Of a DNA stretch of 53,151 nt, positions 36,054 to 44,694 are shown one piece after another. Each line of letters opens with the position of its first letter. Position 1 is the first letter of the stretch. This DNA comes from Stercoripulliclostridium_A sp964480195 (GTDB lineage Bacteria > Bacillota > Clostridia > Christensenellales > DTU072), in contig CAYZOJ010000004.1 in NCBI GenBank assembly GCA_964480195.1, positions 1-53,151 of the forward strand, written 5' to 3'. Under the pieces are notes generated by a model. That model made no database searches and was not told the origin of the DNA. It saw nothing but the letters and a program-made list of their open reading frames with translations. A program made the position numbers and the translations under genes.

Positions 36054-37589
36054 TTATGAATAATTCGCGAGTTTTTTGAGAACTTTTGCTGTAGCTATCG
36101 TATCGAACAACGCCCTATGCGCGTTTGTAAGATCGATATCAAATTGCTTGCACAGATCGCCGAGGTTGTTGTTTCTGTCGCGTTTGAATATTTTTTTTGC
36201 CATTGCAAGAGTGTCGATGACCGGATTGTCGAAATTGTATAAGAACTGTCTTCCGTGATAAGTAATAAATCCGATATCGAACGGCGCGTTATGTGCGCAC
36301 AGAGTTGCACCGTAGCAGAACTTGTAAAAATCTCCCACGACGTCCCTGAACAGAGGCGCGTTTTTGACGTCTTCGTCGTAAATATTATTGGTTTTGGAAG
36401 CATCTTCCGGGATGTGTTCTTCGGGGTTAATTAAAGTGGAAAATGTTTCTTTAATCACACCGTCGACCATCGAAACCGCGCCTATTTCGATTATTTTGCA
36501 GGAGTTTGCTTGTAGACCGGTAGTTTCCAAGTCGAATACCACGACTTTGCCTTTAAGTAGCTCGGGAACGACCTCCTCTTTTTCGTCGAACAGATTTCCC
36601 TGCTCCGTTTCGAGATACGGTTCGGGGAAAACGGTATAATAATCCTCCGGAACGTCGTTATATACGACTTCGGTGCTAATGCTTGCATAATCTATGTCGC
36701 ATACGGCAATTCTTCTTATCATAAAGGAATATGTACCGTATTTGACGCTCATTTGCAATTCGCCCTCTGCAACGATGTCGATGTCTTGCAAAACGTATGA
36801 ACGTATAGCCTCTTGCTGTTTCGGGAATCTCGGGAAAACCAGACATTCAACTTTTCCCGTAGTATCGTCTATCGTAAAGCGGAAATACGGTTTACCGTTT
36901 TTGGAAACCGCAGAACGCACGTTATCCACTTTCCCGCATAGCGTTATAAATTCCGATTCTTTTTTGAGTGCGTCGACCAAATATACCGGCTTACGGGCAA
37001 TCGTGCCGATGAGGTCTACTTTTACATTGACGTTTATGACGCGCAAACTCGGTTGTATCGAAGAAACGGTACGAATTTTACGAACGGTATCGGCATTGGA
37101 TTTTTTCTGCGTACGGAAGAATTCGATTTCGACGTCTTCCATAAGTTGTTTTTCGAGGTATGAGGCAAGTTTTTGGTCGTATCCGCAATTTGCAAAATAT
37201 CCGAAAATATCGGGAGGGGCGCCGACCTTAATCTTGACAAGACCGAATTCGATTTGTATTTCGAACGTTATATCACAGAGTTTAGAAAACAGCAACGAAC
37301 TTTCTTTATAGAAAAAGTCGTTGATATTTTGCAGAATATAGCGTTCTGACGTTTCCGTTTTTTTATAAACGACGTGGAATTTTATGTCTTTAGGTAAAAT
37401 TCCTTTGATTATCGAACGCACTTTTGTTTTAAGTTGATCGTCGAGCAATTTGTCATAGTCATCGGCTTCGGCGAGTAACGTGATAACGAGCTCGTCCGTT
37501 CCCGTGATGACGGCGCCAGACAATTTGAAAATTCTCTCGTTTTCGTCCAACGATTCGTTTAAGAGATAACCGAAAGTACTTTTATCCAT
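36054..37589 (-). CDS. PolC-derived protein lacking PHP and polymerase domains (exonuclease only)
   Basis: 511 residues at the canonical polC position after ispG. Residues about 1-190 match the PolC N-terminal domain; about 190-300 is an OB fold; 301-346 is a linker holding QGNLF (330-334), a possible sliding-clamp motif; 347-511 is a DEDDh 3'-5' exonuclease with D353/E355 (FDLETTG), D438 (HNAPFD), H491 and D496 (HRALFD) all present. In Bacillus PolC (about 1437 residues) the exonuclease sits inside a PHP domain and is followed by the polymerase. Here the PHP halves and everything after the exonuclease are gone and the frame ends cleanly at the domain boundary. GGGAGG precedes the ATG, which overlaps ispG by 8 bases. 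A separate proofreading subunit is the likely role, by inference. Confidence 0.85.
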   Translation of the reverse strand: MDKSTFGYLLNESLDENERIFKLSGAVITGTDELVITLLAEADDYDKLLDDQLKTKVRSIIKGILPKDIKFHVVYKKTETSERYILQNINDFFYKESSLLFSKLCDITFEIQIEFGLVKIKVGAPPDIFGYFANCGYDQKLASYLEKQLMEDVEIEFFRTQKKSNADTVRKIRTVSSIQPSLRVINVNVKVDLIGTIARKPVYLVDALKKESEFITLCGKVDNVRSAVSKNGKPYFRFTIDDTTGKVECLVFPRFPKQQEAIRSYVLQDIDIVAEGELQMSVKYGTYSFMIRRIAVCDIDYASISTEVVYNDVPEDYYTVFPEPYLETEQGNLFDEKEEVVPELLKGKVVVFDLETTGLQANSCKIIEIGAVSMVDGVIKETFSTLINPEEHIPEDASKTNNIYDEDVKNAPLFRDVVGDFYKFCYGATLCAHNAPFDIGFITYHGRQFLYNFDNPVIDTLAMAKKIFKRDRNNNLGDLCKQFDIDLTNAHRALFDTIATAKVLKKLANYS

Positions 37590-38601
37590 CGTATTCCTCC
37601 CAAAGTTTGTATAGTTCTTTGAGAATATCGTTGTTGTCGACCGTTTTTATTCGTTGACCTTTAACGTAAATAGCGGATTTATCTTTTCCCCCGCAAACGC
37701 CGATATCCGCGCCTTTGCTTTCGCCTACTCCGTTTACGATACAGCCCATAACTGCCATTTTTAACGATTTATGGCTGTTTTCGGTTAGTTGCTCGAGTTT
37801 GCTTGCGATACCTTTAACATCAATTTCGGTACGCGAACACGTCGGGCAAGCTATGACTTCGGTAAAACGTTTGTCAAGCCCCACCGCACGCAAAATTTTG
37901 CGTCCCTCAATAACTTCTTGTACGGGATTTGCCGAAAGAGACACGCGAACGGTATCACCTATTCCGTCCGCCAAAAGAGAGCCTATCGCTATTGTTGATT
38001 TTGCGATTCCGAGTTTCGGTGTACCCGCTTCCGTCAGTCCGACGTGCAACGGAAGATCCGTGAGTTTGGAAAGCTCTCTGTAAGCGGTTATCGTTTTGAG
38101 AACATCGGAAGTCTTGACTGCCAAAACGATGTCCTCGAGCCCGTAATTCATAAGCCGTTCGGCGGTGTCAACCGCCAAATGTGCGAGTTCGGACGGAGTT
38201 CTTTCGGCTTTTTCCGAGCCCTCGTTGACGCCGATTCTAATAGGCGTATGCCTTTCCGCACAAGCTACGGCGAATTTTTTCAAGCGGTCTTCGGGAAAAT
38301 TCGACGGATTAATTCTTACTTTATGCGCACCTGCGAGAACTGCGCCTAATGCCAATTCGTAGTCGAAATGTATGTCGGCGACGACAGGAATCGGGGAAAG
38401 TTTAACTATGGTTTTTAAGCTTTCGAGAGCCTCTCTGTCGGGTACCGAAACGCGTACGATATCACAGCCGGCTCCGTAAAGCTTGCTTATGCATTCGAGT
38501 GTTGCGCGGGTATCGCCGGTCGGAGTATCCGTCATCGACTGAACGGTTATCGGCGCGTTTCCGCCTATCGGGATGTCTTTTACATAAACGCGTTTTGTCA
38601 T
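37582..38601 (-). CDS. ispG: 4-hydroxy-3-methylbut-2-enyl diphosphate synthase (flavodoxin) IspG
   Basis: Fe-S enzyme converting MEcPP to HMBPP in the MEP isoprenoid pathway. 339 residues: TIM barrel, then a reductase-like domain whose 4Fe-4S ligands are C252 and C255 (ACPTCSRTE), C287 (GCIVN) and E294 (GVGES). The usual NGPGE is NGVGE here. GGAGA lies upstream of the ATG, 17 bases after rseP. Dxr, for an earlier pathway step, is in the same operon. Confidence 0.96.
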   Translation of the reverse strand: MTKRVYVKDIPIGGNAPITVQSMTDTPTGDTRATLECISKLYGAGCDIVRVSVPDREALESLKTIVKLSPIPVVADIHFDYELALGAVLAGAHKVRINPSNFPEDRLKKFAVACAERHTPIRIGVNEGSEKAERTPSELAHLAVDTAERLMNYGLEDIVLAVKTSDVLKTITAYRELSKLTDLPLHVGLTEAGTPKLGIAKSTIAIGSLLADGIGDTVRVSLSANPVQEVIEGRKILRAVGLDKRFTEVIACPTCSRTEIDVKGIASKLEQLTENSHKSLKMAVMGCIVNGVGESKGADIGVCGGKDKSAIYVKGQRIKTVDNNDILKELYKLWEEYDG

Positions 38602-38617
38602 CGGTATATCTCCAACG

Positions 38618-39730
38618 TTAGGTTGTTACAAAGCGGAATATGTCCGCAAAAATCGCAAAACCGAACAATAATATCATACCGACGGTGTGTATAATGGCTT
38701 CCACTTTACGGTTAACCGGTTTTTTGAATATCCACTCTATAAGGCAGAAGACCATTCTCGAACCGTCGAGAGCCGGTAGCGGTAAAAGGTTCATTACGGC
38801 AAGGTTTGCCGAAACTAAGCATACGACGTAAGAAAGCGTTGCAAATCCTCCGCTGGCGGCTTGGCTCATCACTTGTATTGTGGTAACGGGTCCTCCGACG
38901 TTGTTGAACGCGATTTTTCCGGTAACAAGGCTTCCGAGAATAACAAGGATTTTGTATACAAGGAAGAACATAAAGAGGAAAGATCTGCCGAACGCCAATC
39001 CGAACGGCAATTTTACCGCGATGGTATACGAAGCAAACCCAAAGCCGAAATTCGTTTTCGTTTCGCCTGTTGTTTCGTCCGTATCAGGAATAAAATTACC
39101 GTTTTCGTCGTAACTTCCTATGGTGTAAACGTTTTTGGATAAAGAGAGTTTTACTTTTTTTCCGTCACGAAGAACTACGACTTCCGCAGTGTCGCCGGCT
39201 TCGGAGAACGCCGTTTGTGCGTCGTCGGTAGTCAAAATATTTACTTGCTTACCGTTTATGCTCAAAAAGGCATCCCCGGCTTCGAGTATGTTTGCGTTAG
39301 GAGAATCGGGATACACCTCCGCAACTTGCGGTAAAACCTGCCCGTAAGCGGAAAAGAAAATTATGATAATAATCCAGCCCGAAACAAGATTGAAAAACGC
39401 ACCGGAGAATAAAACGATTAAACGTTTCCAAGGCGGTTGGTTGTTAAAAGCCGCCGGATCCGAATTATCCTCGTCTTCGCCTTCGAATTGACAGAATCCC
39501 CCGAGCGGAAACGGTCTTAGCGTAAACAATACGCCCGTCTTTTTGTTTCTATGCTTAATAATCGCAGGCCCGAAGCCTACGCCGAATTCATATATCTTAA
39601 AACCGAGCAAACGCCCTGCCAAATAATGTCCGAACTCGTGTACGACGACCATAAACATTAGTGCCAATATTGCGAGAAGGACGTATCCTATAGTAGACAT
39701 AACGCTTGCAAAGGTTGCCGAAATCAGCAT
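38618..39730 (-). CDS. rseP: Site-2 intramembrane metalloprotease RseP/RasP
   Basis: 370 residues. The zinc motif HEFGH (31-35) is in the first membrane segment. A PDZ domain follows (about 140-215), and the second metal site is NLLPLPALDG in a later segment. In Bacillota the enzyme cleaves anti-sigma factors and leftover signal peptides. The start overlaps the end of dxr by 7 bases. Its place between dxr and ispG is standard. Confidence 0.95.
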   Translation of the reverse strand: MLISATFASVMSTIGYVLLAILALMFMVVVHEFGHYLAGRLLGFKIYEFGVGFGPAIIKHRNKKTGVLFTLRPFPLGGFCQFEGEDEDNSDPAAFNNQPPWKRLIVLFSGAFFNLVSGWIIIIIFFSAYGQVLPQVAEVYPDSPNANILEAGDAFLSINGKQVNILTTDDAQTAFSEAGDTAEVVVLRDGKKVKLSLSKNVYTIGSYDENGNFIPDTDETTGETKTNFGFGFASYTIAVKLPFGLAFGRSFLFMFFLVYKILVILGSLVTGKIAFNNVGGPVTTIQVMSQAASGGFATLSYVVCLVSANLAVMNLLPLPALDGSRMVFCLIEWIFKKPVNRKVEAIIHTVGMILLFGFAIFADIFRFVTT

Positions 39731-40893
39731 TCTGCACCTCCGAAGTTACATATAATATATTCCCGAACCTCATCGTAAATACTCATAATATCCGTTAAAG
39801 AAGAAATCGTGCCGTTCGAAAAACGGTTGAGCGCAGTTTCTACGATATCCGAAATCCCGTAAAACCCAATTTTGTTTGCAAGAAAAAGTTCAACCGCAAC
39901 TTCGTCCGCCGCACACAAAACGGCGCCCTTATAGTCGGATTTTTCTTTAAGGACCGATTCCGCTAATGCGTAGCACGGAAATCTCGTGCGATCCGGTTCC
40001 GAAAACGTCAAATTCTCAAGCGCACGTATGCTCAAAGGCTGTTTTGTGTTTTTTACGAACCGCCTTTCGGGACAAGTCAACGCATATTGTATGGGTAGTC
40101 GCATATCGGGTTCGGAATAAACGAGTTTCGATGTGCCGTCCGCAAACGTAACCGAGGCGTGTATTATACTTTCACGATGAATTACGGCATTGACCGATGA
40201 CGTGCCGAATAAGTGCTTCGCTTCGATAAGTTCAAAGCCTTTATTCATTAAAGTAGCGGTATCGACCGTTACCTTTTTTCCCATTTTCCAATTGGGATTA
40301 TATAGCGCGTCTTTAGCTGTTTTTTTAGCAATTTCATCGCGAGAAAGATCTCTAAACGCACCGCCCGAAGCCGTTATGGTTATTGACGACACCGAGTTCA
40401 AGGTTTCACCGTTAATACATGCCCATATCGCTGAATGTTCCGAGTCTATCGGCAATATCCTTTCGCCGAGTTTTGCACCGAGTTCGCGTGCTTTACGCAT
40501 AAACGTATATCCCGCGGCAACAAAAGTTTCTTTATTCGCGGTGATGAGTTTTGCACCGGATTCCAACACTGCAAACGACGGCAAAATTCCCGCCATACCG
40601 CTTATCCCGTTTACGACAACGTCGATACCTTCGTATGTTTCGGGACGGGATAAATCTTCCGTTGAGAAATAATGTAAATTTACGTCGTTTTCTTTAACCT
40701 CATATAAGGAATTCGAGTAAATCCTTACGGGATTTGAGTATTCGAAGAAGTCGTTTGCAAGGTTTTCCCCTTGTTTATCCGCAGAAACGAGTTTTATTAC
40801 ATAATTTTCGGTCAGAAGTTCTCGTACCTGTCTTCCGATTGACCCCGTTGCGCCTAAAACTGCTATTGAAATCGGTTTTTTAACACATGTCAT
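39724..40893 (-). CDS. dxr: 1-deoxy-D-xylulose 5-phosphate reductoisomerase
   Basis: Second enzyme of the MEP pathway, turning DXP into MEP with NADPH. 389 residues. The nucleotide motif is GATGSIG (14-20), and the metal and substrate region includes PIDSEHSA and HRESIIHA. Overlaps cdsA by ATGA. Together with ispG it shows that this organism makes isoprenoids by the MEP route. Confidence 0.96.
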   Translation of the reverse strand: MTCVKKPISIAVLGATGSIGRQVRELLTENYVIKLVSADKQGENLANDFFEYSNPVRIYSNSLYEVKENDVNLHYFSTEDLSRPETYEGIDVVVNGISGMAGILPSFAVLESGAKLITANKETFVAAGYTFMRKARELGAKLGERILPIDSEHSAIWACINGETLNSVSSITITASGGAFRDLSRDEIAKKTAKDALYNPNWKMGKKVTVDTATLMNKGFELIEAKHLFGTSSVNAVIHRESIIHASVTFADGTSKLVYSEPDMRLPIQYALTCPERRFVKNTKQPLSIRALENLTFSEPDRTRFPCYALAESVLKEKSDYKGAVLCAADEVAVELFLANKIGFYGISDIVETALNRFSNGTISSLTDIMSIYDEVREYIICNFGGAEC

Positions 40894-41747
40894 ACCGGCA
40901 TTACGAACGCCATCAAGATGGCGATAAAGTAAATTGCGAATATGATGCTGTCCAATCTGTCGATAACTCCGCCGTGGCTTCCCAACAGATTGGAAAAGTC
41001 TTTAATGCCGAACTCACGTTTGATTTTGGACGCGAACAAGTCGCCTATTTCCGAAAGAACGGCGATTGCGGTTCCGGTCAATGCATAAAACAGTATGGGA
41101 TGCGCGAATATTTCGGTAAATCTCAAAGAGTCGTTAATCGGGACTCCCGCATATTCGAACAACGCGTATACGACGAGAGCACCGCCTGCGCCACCCAAAA
41201 GTCCGATAATCGAACCGGAATAAGTCTTTTTAGGGCTTATCGTAGGGAATATTTTAGGTCCTTTTATTGCGCTCCCCGCGTAATACGCGATCGTATCCGA
41301 AAGCATAGCGGAAGCCGCAGCAAGCAGAATCGGCAACATTCCGTAATAATGCGTAAGGCAAAGTGCAAGTGCGAACGGTAATACCGCGTATACCGTAACG
41401 AGAAGCGTATAAAGCAGTCCTTTAAGCCCTATTCTTTTGTCAAATACGAAAAATATGAAAGTCAAAAGCATACACGCGCCGAGAGTTGTCCACATGCCGA
41501 TATGCCCGAAGAACCATATCATCGGATATATCGCAATGATTTCGATGGCAATTGGAATTATGGTTACACGATAGTCATGCTTTTTCCCGTGAGAAATCAT
41601 TTCGTAAGCGCACAGTGCGGTTATAATCAATAACAATGCGTCGAAAAACGGTTGTCCTTTGCCGTCCCATAGTCCGGTCAGGATAATGAATCCCATCAGA
41701 ATGCCGAACATTAATAATCCCGTCAATGTTTTTTTGAGCATTTTCAT
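40890..41747 (-). CDS. cdsA: Phosphatidate cytidylyltransferase CdsA
   Basis: Makes CDP-diacylglycerol for phospholipid synthesis. About eight membrane segments over 285 residues. The C-terminal signature reads KREFGIKDFSNLLGSHGG followed by VIDRLDS; the usual PGHGG is GSHGG here, while the basic and aspartate residues are kept. It starts at the uppS stop with a 1-base overlap. Membrane enzyme. Confidence 0.93.
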   Translation of the reverse strand: MKMLKKTLTGLLMFGILMGFIILTGLWDGKGQPFFDALLLIITALCAYEMISHGKKHDYRVTIIPIAIEIIAIYPMIWFFGHIGMWTTLGACMLLTFIFFVFDKRIGLKGLLYTLLVTVYAVLPFALALCLTHYYGMLPILLAAASAMLSDTIAYYAGSAIKGPKIFPTISPKKTYSGSIIGLLGGAGGALVVYALFEYAGVPINDSLRFTEIFAHPILFYALTGTAIAVLSEIGDLFASKIKREFGIKDFSNLLGSHGGVIDRLDSIIFAIYFIAILMAFVMPV

Positions 41748-42433
41748 CAGATGCCACCGAAATTCCTTTTTATTTTTTTGAATTGCTTTATGACGTCGTA
41801 AATATCGCCTTTGTTTGCGTCGGGGAAATTTTTATCCGAGAAGAATAATTCCGCATAAGTTGTTCTAAACGGCAAAAATCCCGAAAGTCTTTTATGTCCG
41901 CCGTATCTTAATAGCGCGTCTACCTCCGGTAATGACGCGGAATACATATATTGTTCCACTTCTTCGATAGTTGTCGAGGTATAGTCTGCGTTGACTAATT
42001 TTTGGGCGAAAACATAATTGAAAGCTTTTGTAATTTCGTCCATACCGTTATACGAGAAAACAAACGCGACGGTCATTCCCTTATTGTTGATCGTAAGGGC
42101 GTTCGCGCGGGAAATGGTACGCATAAGCTCTGCCGTTAAACTTTGGTAGTCCCCTACAAAAAACAATCTGTATCCGCGTTCCCGACATATGGGAAGCAAA
42201 ATGTTGTCCAAATAATCGACGTAAACGGAAGAAAGCGCAAGCGCCGCGGCGGTTCCCCTTTTAGAGTTTTCCGAACTTGAAACATAAAAAGACACACACG
42301 AGAGCTTAAGCTCGTCGCATGCGTCTATAATGTCCGTTATGGCGTTTGTACCGTACAGATATCCGTTTATCCTCGGCAGTTTACGCGCGGCAGCCCATCT
42401 GCCGGCGCCGTCCGGAATGATTGCAAGATGCAT
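41747..42433 (-). CDS. uppS: Divergent undecaprenyl diphosphate synthase UppS
   Basis: Cis-prenyltransferase of 228 residues at the normal frr-uppS-cdsA locus, expected to make the C55 carrier lipid. The Mg-binding D8 in PDGAGRW and the late glutamate in TYAELFF are kept. Many other signature residues differ: DGNGRW is DGAGRW, the conserved His of RxxGH is Tyr25, FSSENW is SSSENS (52-57), YGGRxE is YNGMDE, and RTSGExRxSNF is RYGGHKRLSGF. The N-terminus begins right at the motif, and there is no Shine-Dalgarno: the ATG follows the frr stop by 3 bases. Probably active but atypical; a second UppS elsewhere is possible. Confidence 0.8.
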   Translation of the reverse strand: MHLAIIPDGAGRWAAARKLPRINGYLYGTNAITDIIDACDELKLSCVSFYVSSSENSKRGTAAALALSSVYVDYLDNILLPICRERGYRLFFVGDYQSLTAELMRTISRANALTINNKGMTVAFVFSYNGMDEITKAFNYVFAQKLVNADYTSTTIEEVEQYMYSASLPEVDALLRYGGHKRLSGFLPFRTTYAELFFSDKNFPDANKGDIYDVIKQFKKIKRNFGGI

Positions 42434-42436
42434 GGA

Positions 42437-43012
42437 TTATACGGACATAATCTCCGTCTCTTTATCGGCGGCGATTTTTTCGATATCGGTAATTGCACCG
42501 GAAGCGATTTTGTCTACGTCCTTTTCTTGAGCGGCGAGGTCGTCCTCTGTGACAAGACCGTCTTTTTTGTATCCGCGCAACATATTGATTGCGTCGCGTC
42601 TTATGTTACGTATTGCGACTTTTGCACCTTCCGCCGTGCTCTTGACTTCTTTAACCAAAGAACGACGACGTTCTTCCGTGAGTTCAGGGAATACCATACG
42701 CAAAACTTTACCGTCATTGGTCGGGAATATGCCGAGGTTTGCGGCGATAATTGCCTTCTCTACGGATTTGAGCGCACTGCCGTCCCAAACGTTTATCATA
42801 AGCATTCTCGCTTCGGGAACGGTGATGTTTGCCATTTGGTTGATCGGCGTATCGACTCCGTAATAAGGAACGAGTACTTTGTCCAAAATGTGCGGATTCG
42901 CTCTTCCCGCTCTGAGCGCTTGATACTCAGTGCGCAGGTTTAAAATCGTTTTGGAGACGCGTTCGTTAAGATCGTCGAATACCAGTTCTACTTCCATCAA
43001 TTCGTAAGCCAT
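42437..43012 (-). CDS. frr: Ribosome recycling factor
   Basis: Splits post-termination ribosomes with EF-G. 191 residues with the family core TEYQALRAGRANPHILDKVLVPYYG and the C-terminal LTEERRRSLVKEVK. Start chosen at 43012, preceded by GAGG at about 5 nt; the frame is open back to 43093 but that extension crosses the promoter. pyrH, usually just upstream, is absent. First gene of the frr-uppS-cdsA-dxr-rseP-ispG-polC-like operon. Confidence 0.95.
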   Translation of the reverse strand: MAYELMEVELVFDDLNERVSKTILNLRTEYQALRAGRANPHILDKVLVPYYGVDTPINQMANITVPEARMLMINVWDGSALKSVEKAIIAANLGIFPTNDGKVLRMVFPELTEERRRSLVKEVKSTAEGAKVAIRNIRRDAINMLRGYKKDGLVTEDDLAAQEKDVDKIASGAITDIEKIAADKETEIMSV

Positions 43013-43043
43013 AAATACCTCAAATGTATTTTCTTTTTTATTT

Positions 43044-43072
43044 ATAATAACATAACGCGCGCGATAATACAA
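43044..43072 (-). promoter_or_regulatory. sigma-A promoter of the frr-ispG operon
   Basis: Minus-strand TTGTAT (43072-43067), 17 bp, TATTAT (43049-43044). The spacer TATCGCGCGCGTTATGT has the GCGCGCG tract and ends in TGT. A normal leader with a ribosome site follows. Confidence 0.75.
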
Positions 43073-43093
43073 GTACTTTTTTGACGCAAGCAT

Positions 43094-43125
43094 AAATAAA
43101 GACCCGCAACGGCGGGTCTTTATTT
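43094..43125 (-). terminator. Terminator of the spoIIIA operon
   Basis: Fourteen-base arms (43094-43107 and 43112-43125) are exact reverse complements around a 4-base loop, with a TTTATTT tail at the end of the stem. Ten bases after spoIIIAH. Confidence 0.85.
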
Positions 43126-43134
43126 ATTTATGAT

Positions 43135-43665
43135 TTATACGTACGGTATGACAACTACGTCGGGTGCGGTAAAATCGGTTTCCGTAACGACGATGTTAAG
43201 TATTTGAGCTGCGTCTTCAAGGGTCAAATCCTCATCCATAACTACGACGTTTACGTTTTCGGTGCTTATTGTAACTATGCAATCGGTAAAGCCTTTAGCT
43301 TTGATAAGTCCTTCCAAAACGAGTTCGGTTTCCATCGTGTTTGTCAATTTGAGCTTTTGCTCTTCGGCAGACGCGACCGCGCTTTCGGTAGACGTCGCAG
43401 ACGCGATTATGTCGTCGAGATATGCGATTTCTTGTGTGCGAGTCGCTTCTCTGTCGGTGCGGTAAGTCGCAAAAAACGTTGTTTGAGCATTGACGTTTTG
43501 GGAGTCGCCGTCGCCCGATGTGCCGGAACTGTTTTTGACGTTCAAAAAGTAATTAAGGCACCCTGTAGCGACCAATAAGGCTACCATACACGCGATTACG
43601 ATAATTTTCTTTCTGTTGGCTTTCAACGCGCCGGCGAATTTAGAAAGTTTGCTGTTTTGCTTCAT
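43135..43665 (-). CDS. spoIIIAH: Stage III sporulation protein AH
   Basis: Mother-cell side of the SpoIIQ-SpoIIIAH channel that feeds the forespore. 176 residues: one membrane segment (about 19-37) and a YscJ/FliF-like ring-building domain in the C-terminal half. AAGGAGAG precedes the ATG. The start overlaps the spoIIIAG end by 4 bases. Last gene of the operon, before a strong terminator. Confidence 0.92.
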   Translation of the reverse strand: MKQNSKLSKFAGALKANRKKIIVIACMVALLVATGCLNYFLNVKNSSGTSGDGDSQNVNAQTTFFATYRTDREATRTQEIAYLDDIIASATSTESAVASAEEQKLKLTNTMETELVLEGLIKAKGFTDCIVTISTENVNVVVMDEDLTLEDAAQILNIVVTETDFTAPDVVVIPYV

Positions 43666-44201
43666 ACATCTCTCCTTGTAAATATTTGTATTGAATTTGC
43701 GTTAACGCCGAGTACGGTGGAAGTCGCCTGTAGCAAGCTTAATCTGACTCTTACGTTGCTTGCTCCGTCCGCGACTATTATTACGCCCTTAACTTCGGGC
43801 ATTTTTTCTTGTAAGACTATAACTTGCGAATTTGAGATTATCGGCGACGACGTTGTTGTCGTAGTTGTCGTTTGCCCGTTTGTTCCGTTTGTCGTAGTCG
43901 TGTGCGAGTTGTTTGTCGATGCGGTAACTTGCTCGGACGTCGAAACGTATGTAATCATTACCTTTACTTCGCCCGCTCCGTCGATTTCGGAAAGTATGCT
44001 CGAGAGTCTTTCTTCCAATCCGTCAGTTAGACCCGTTTGTTCGCGATCGGACGTTCCCGAAGCCCCGGACGATTTTGATACCGCATCTTCGTTTACGTTA
44101 AAGTATATTATCAATAGCACCGCGATTATGATTACGCAGACGATAATTTCTATATGTTTAATTGATTTAAGTCTTTGTATCAGTTCTTTGATCTTGTTCA
44201 T
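43662..44201 (-). CDS. spoIIIAG: Stage III sporulation protein AG
   Basis: Ring-forming channel protein of the feeding-tube complex. 179 residues: one membrane segment (about 18-35), then an EscJ-type domain interrupted by a Ser/Thr-rich stretch (about 85-118) that includes a run of consecutive threonines. The start lies 35 bases inside spoIIIAF, preceded by AGAGA. Its position between AF and AH confirms the identity. Confidence 0.9.
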   Translation of the reverse strand: MNKIKELIQRLKSIKHIEIIVCVIIIAVLLIIYFNVNEDAVSKSSGASGTSDREQTGLTDGLEERLSSILSEIDGAGEVKVMITYVSTSEQVTASTNNSHTTTTNGTNGQTTTTTTTSSPIISNSQVIVLQEKMPEVKGVIIVADGASNVRVRLSLLQATSTVLGVNANSIQIFTRRDV

Positions 44202-44694
44202 AACAGTTCTCTACTATTATATCGTCCGCGCCGATACCCGTTGCCGTCGATGTCAGCCGTTTGGCTTCGGATATAATATCTATATTCTCGTCTTTTTTCG
44301 ATATGACGGTTCCGCTTAAAACGACTATGGCTTTATCCGCAACGGGCATATTATTGTCGTATCTTAATAATATCGTAACAACAGCGTCGGGATAGCCGTT
44401 GGCTTCGAGAATTTTTACGGCAAGAGCCTCCTTTTCTAAATACGCTCTTTCTACGTCTGCTACGCTATAAGCGCTTGACAAAGAGTATTCGGAATCTTCG
44501 ACTATGAAATCGGACAACTTGAAATCTCGATTAACCAGTTTAGGAATGGGAGAAATCATTATTGCAAAAACAATCAATGCGATAATTCCTTTGACGTATT
44601 TTTTCGTTTCGCCCTCCGGAAGAACTATATCGGTTAGAGATCCGAGGCAAACTGCACCTACGACGCTCATAATATAAACGTTAAATTCACTCAT
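44167..44694 (-). CDS. spoIIIAF: Stage III sporulation protein AF
   Basis: 175 residues with two N-terminal membrane segments (about 8-26 and 33-52) and a soluble ring-building domain. Overlaps the spoIIIAE stop by 4 bases. Part of the mother-cell complex; the role in assembly is known only in outline. Confidence 0.9.
   Translation of the reverse strand: MSEFNVYIMSVVGAVCLGSLTDIVLPEGETKKYVKGIIALIVFAIMISPIPKLVNRDFKLSDFIVEDSEYSLSSAYSVADVERAYLEKEALAVKILEANGYPDAVVTILLRYDNNMPVADKAIVVLSGTVISKKDENIDIISEAKRLTSTATGIGADDIIVENCYEQDQRTDTKT

Noticed and set aside
36016..36054. Frameshift or premature stop splitting a normal polC
   Set aside because: The next frame downstream encodes a signal peptide and repeat lipoprotein, no PHP or polymerase sequence is visible in any frame nearby, and the PHP half before the exonuclease is also missing.
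42434..42445. TATAAT directly before the uppS ATG as a promoter
   Set aside because: Only 2 bases before the ATG and no -35 at 16-18 bp; it arises from the frr stop codon context.
43860..43950. Threonine-rich tract in spoIIIAG as a frameshifted or foreign insertion
   Set aside because: Frame is continuous with normal domains on both sides; a low-complexity linker is enough to explain it.
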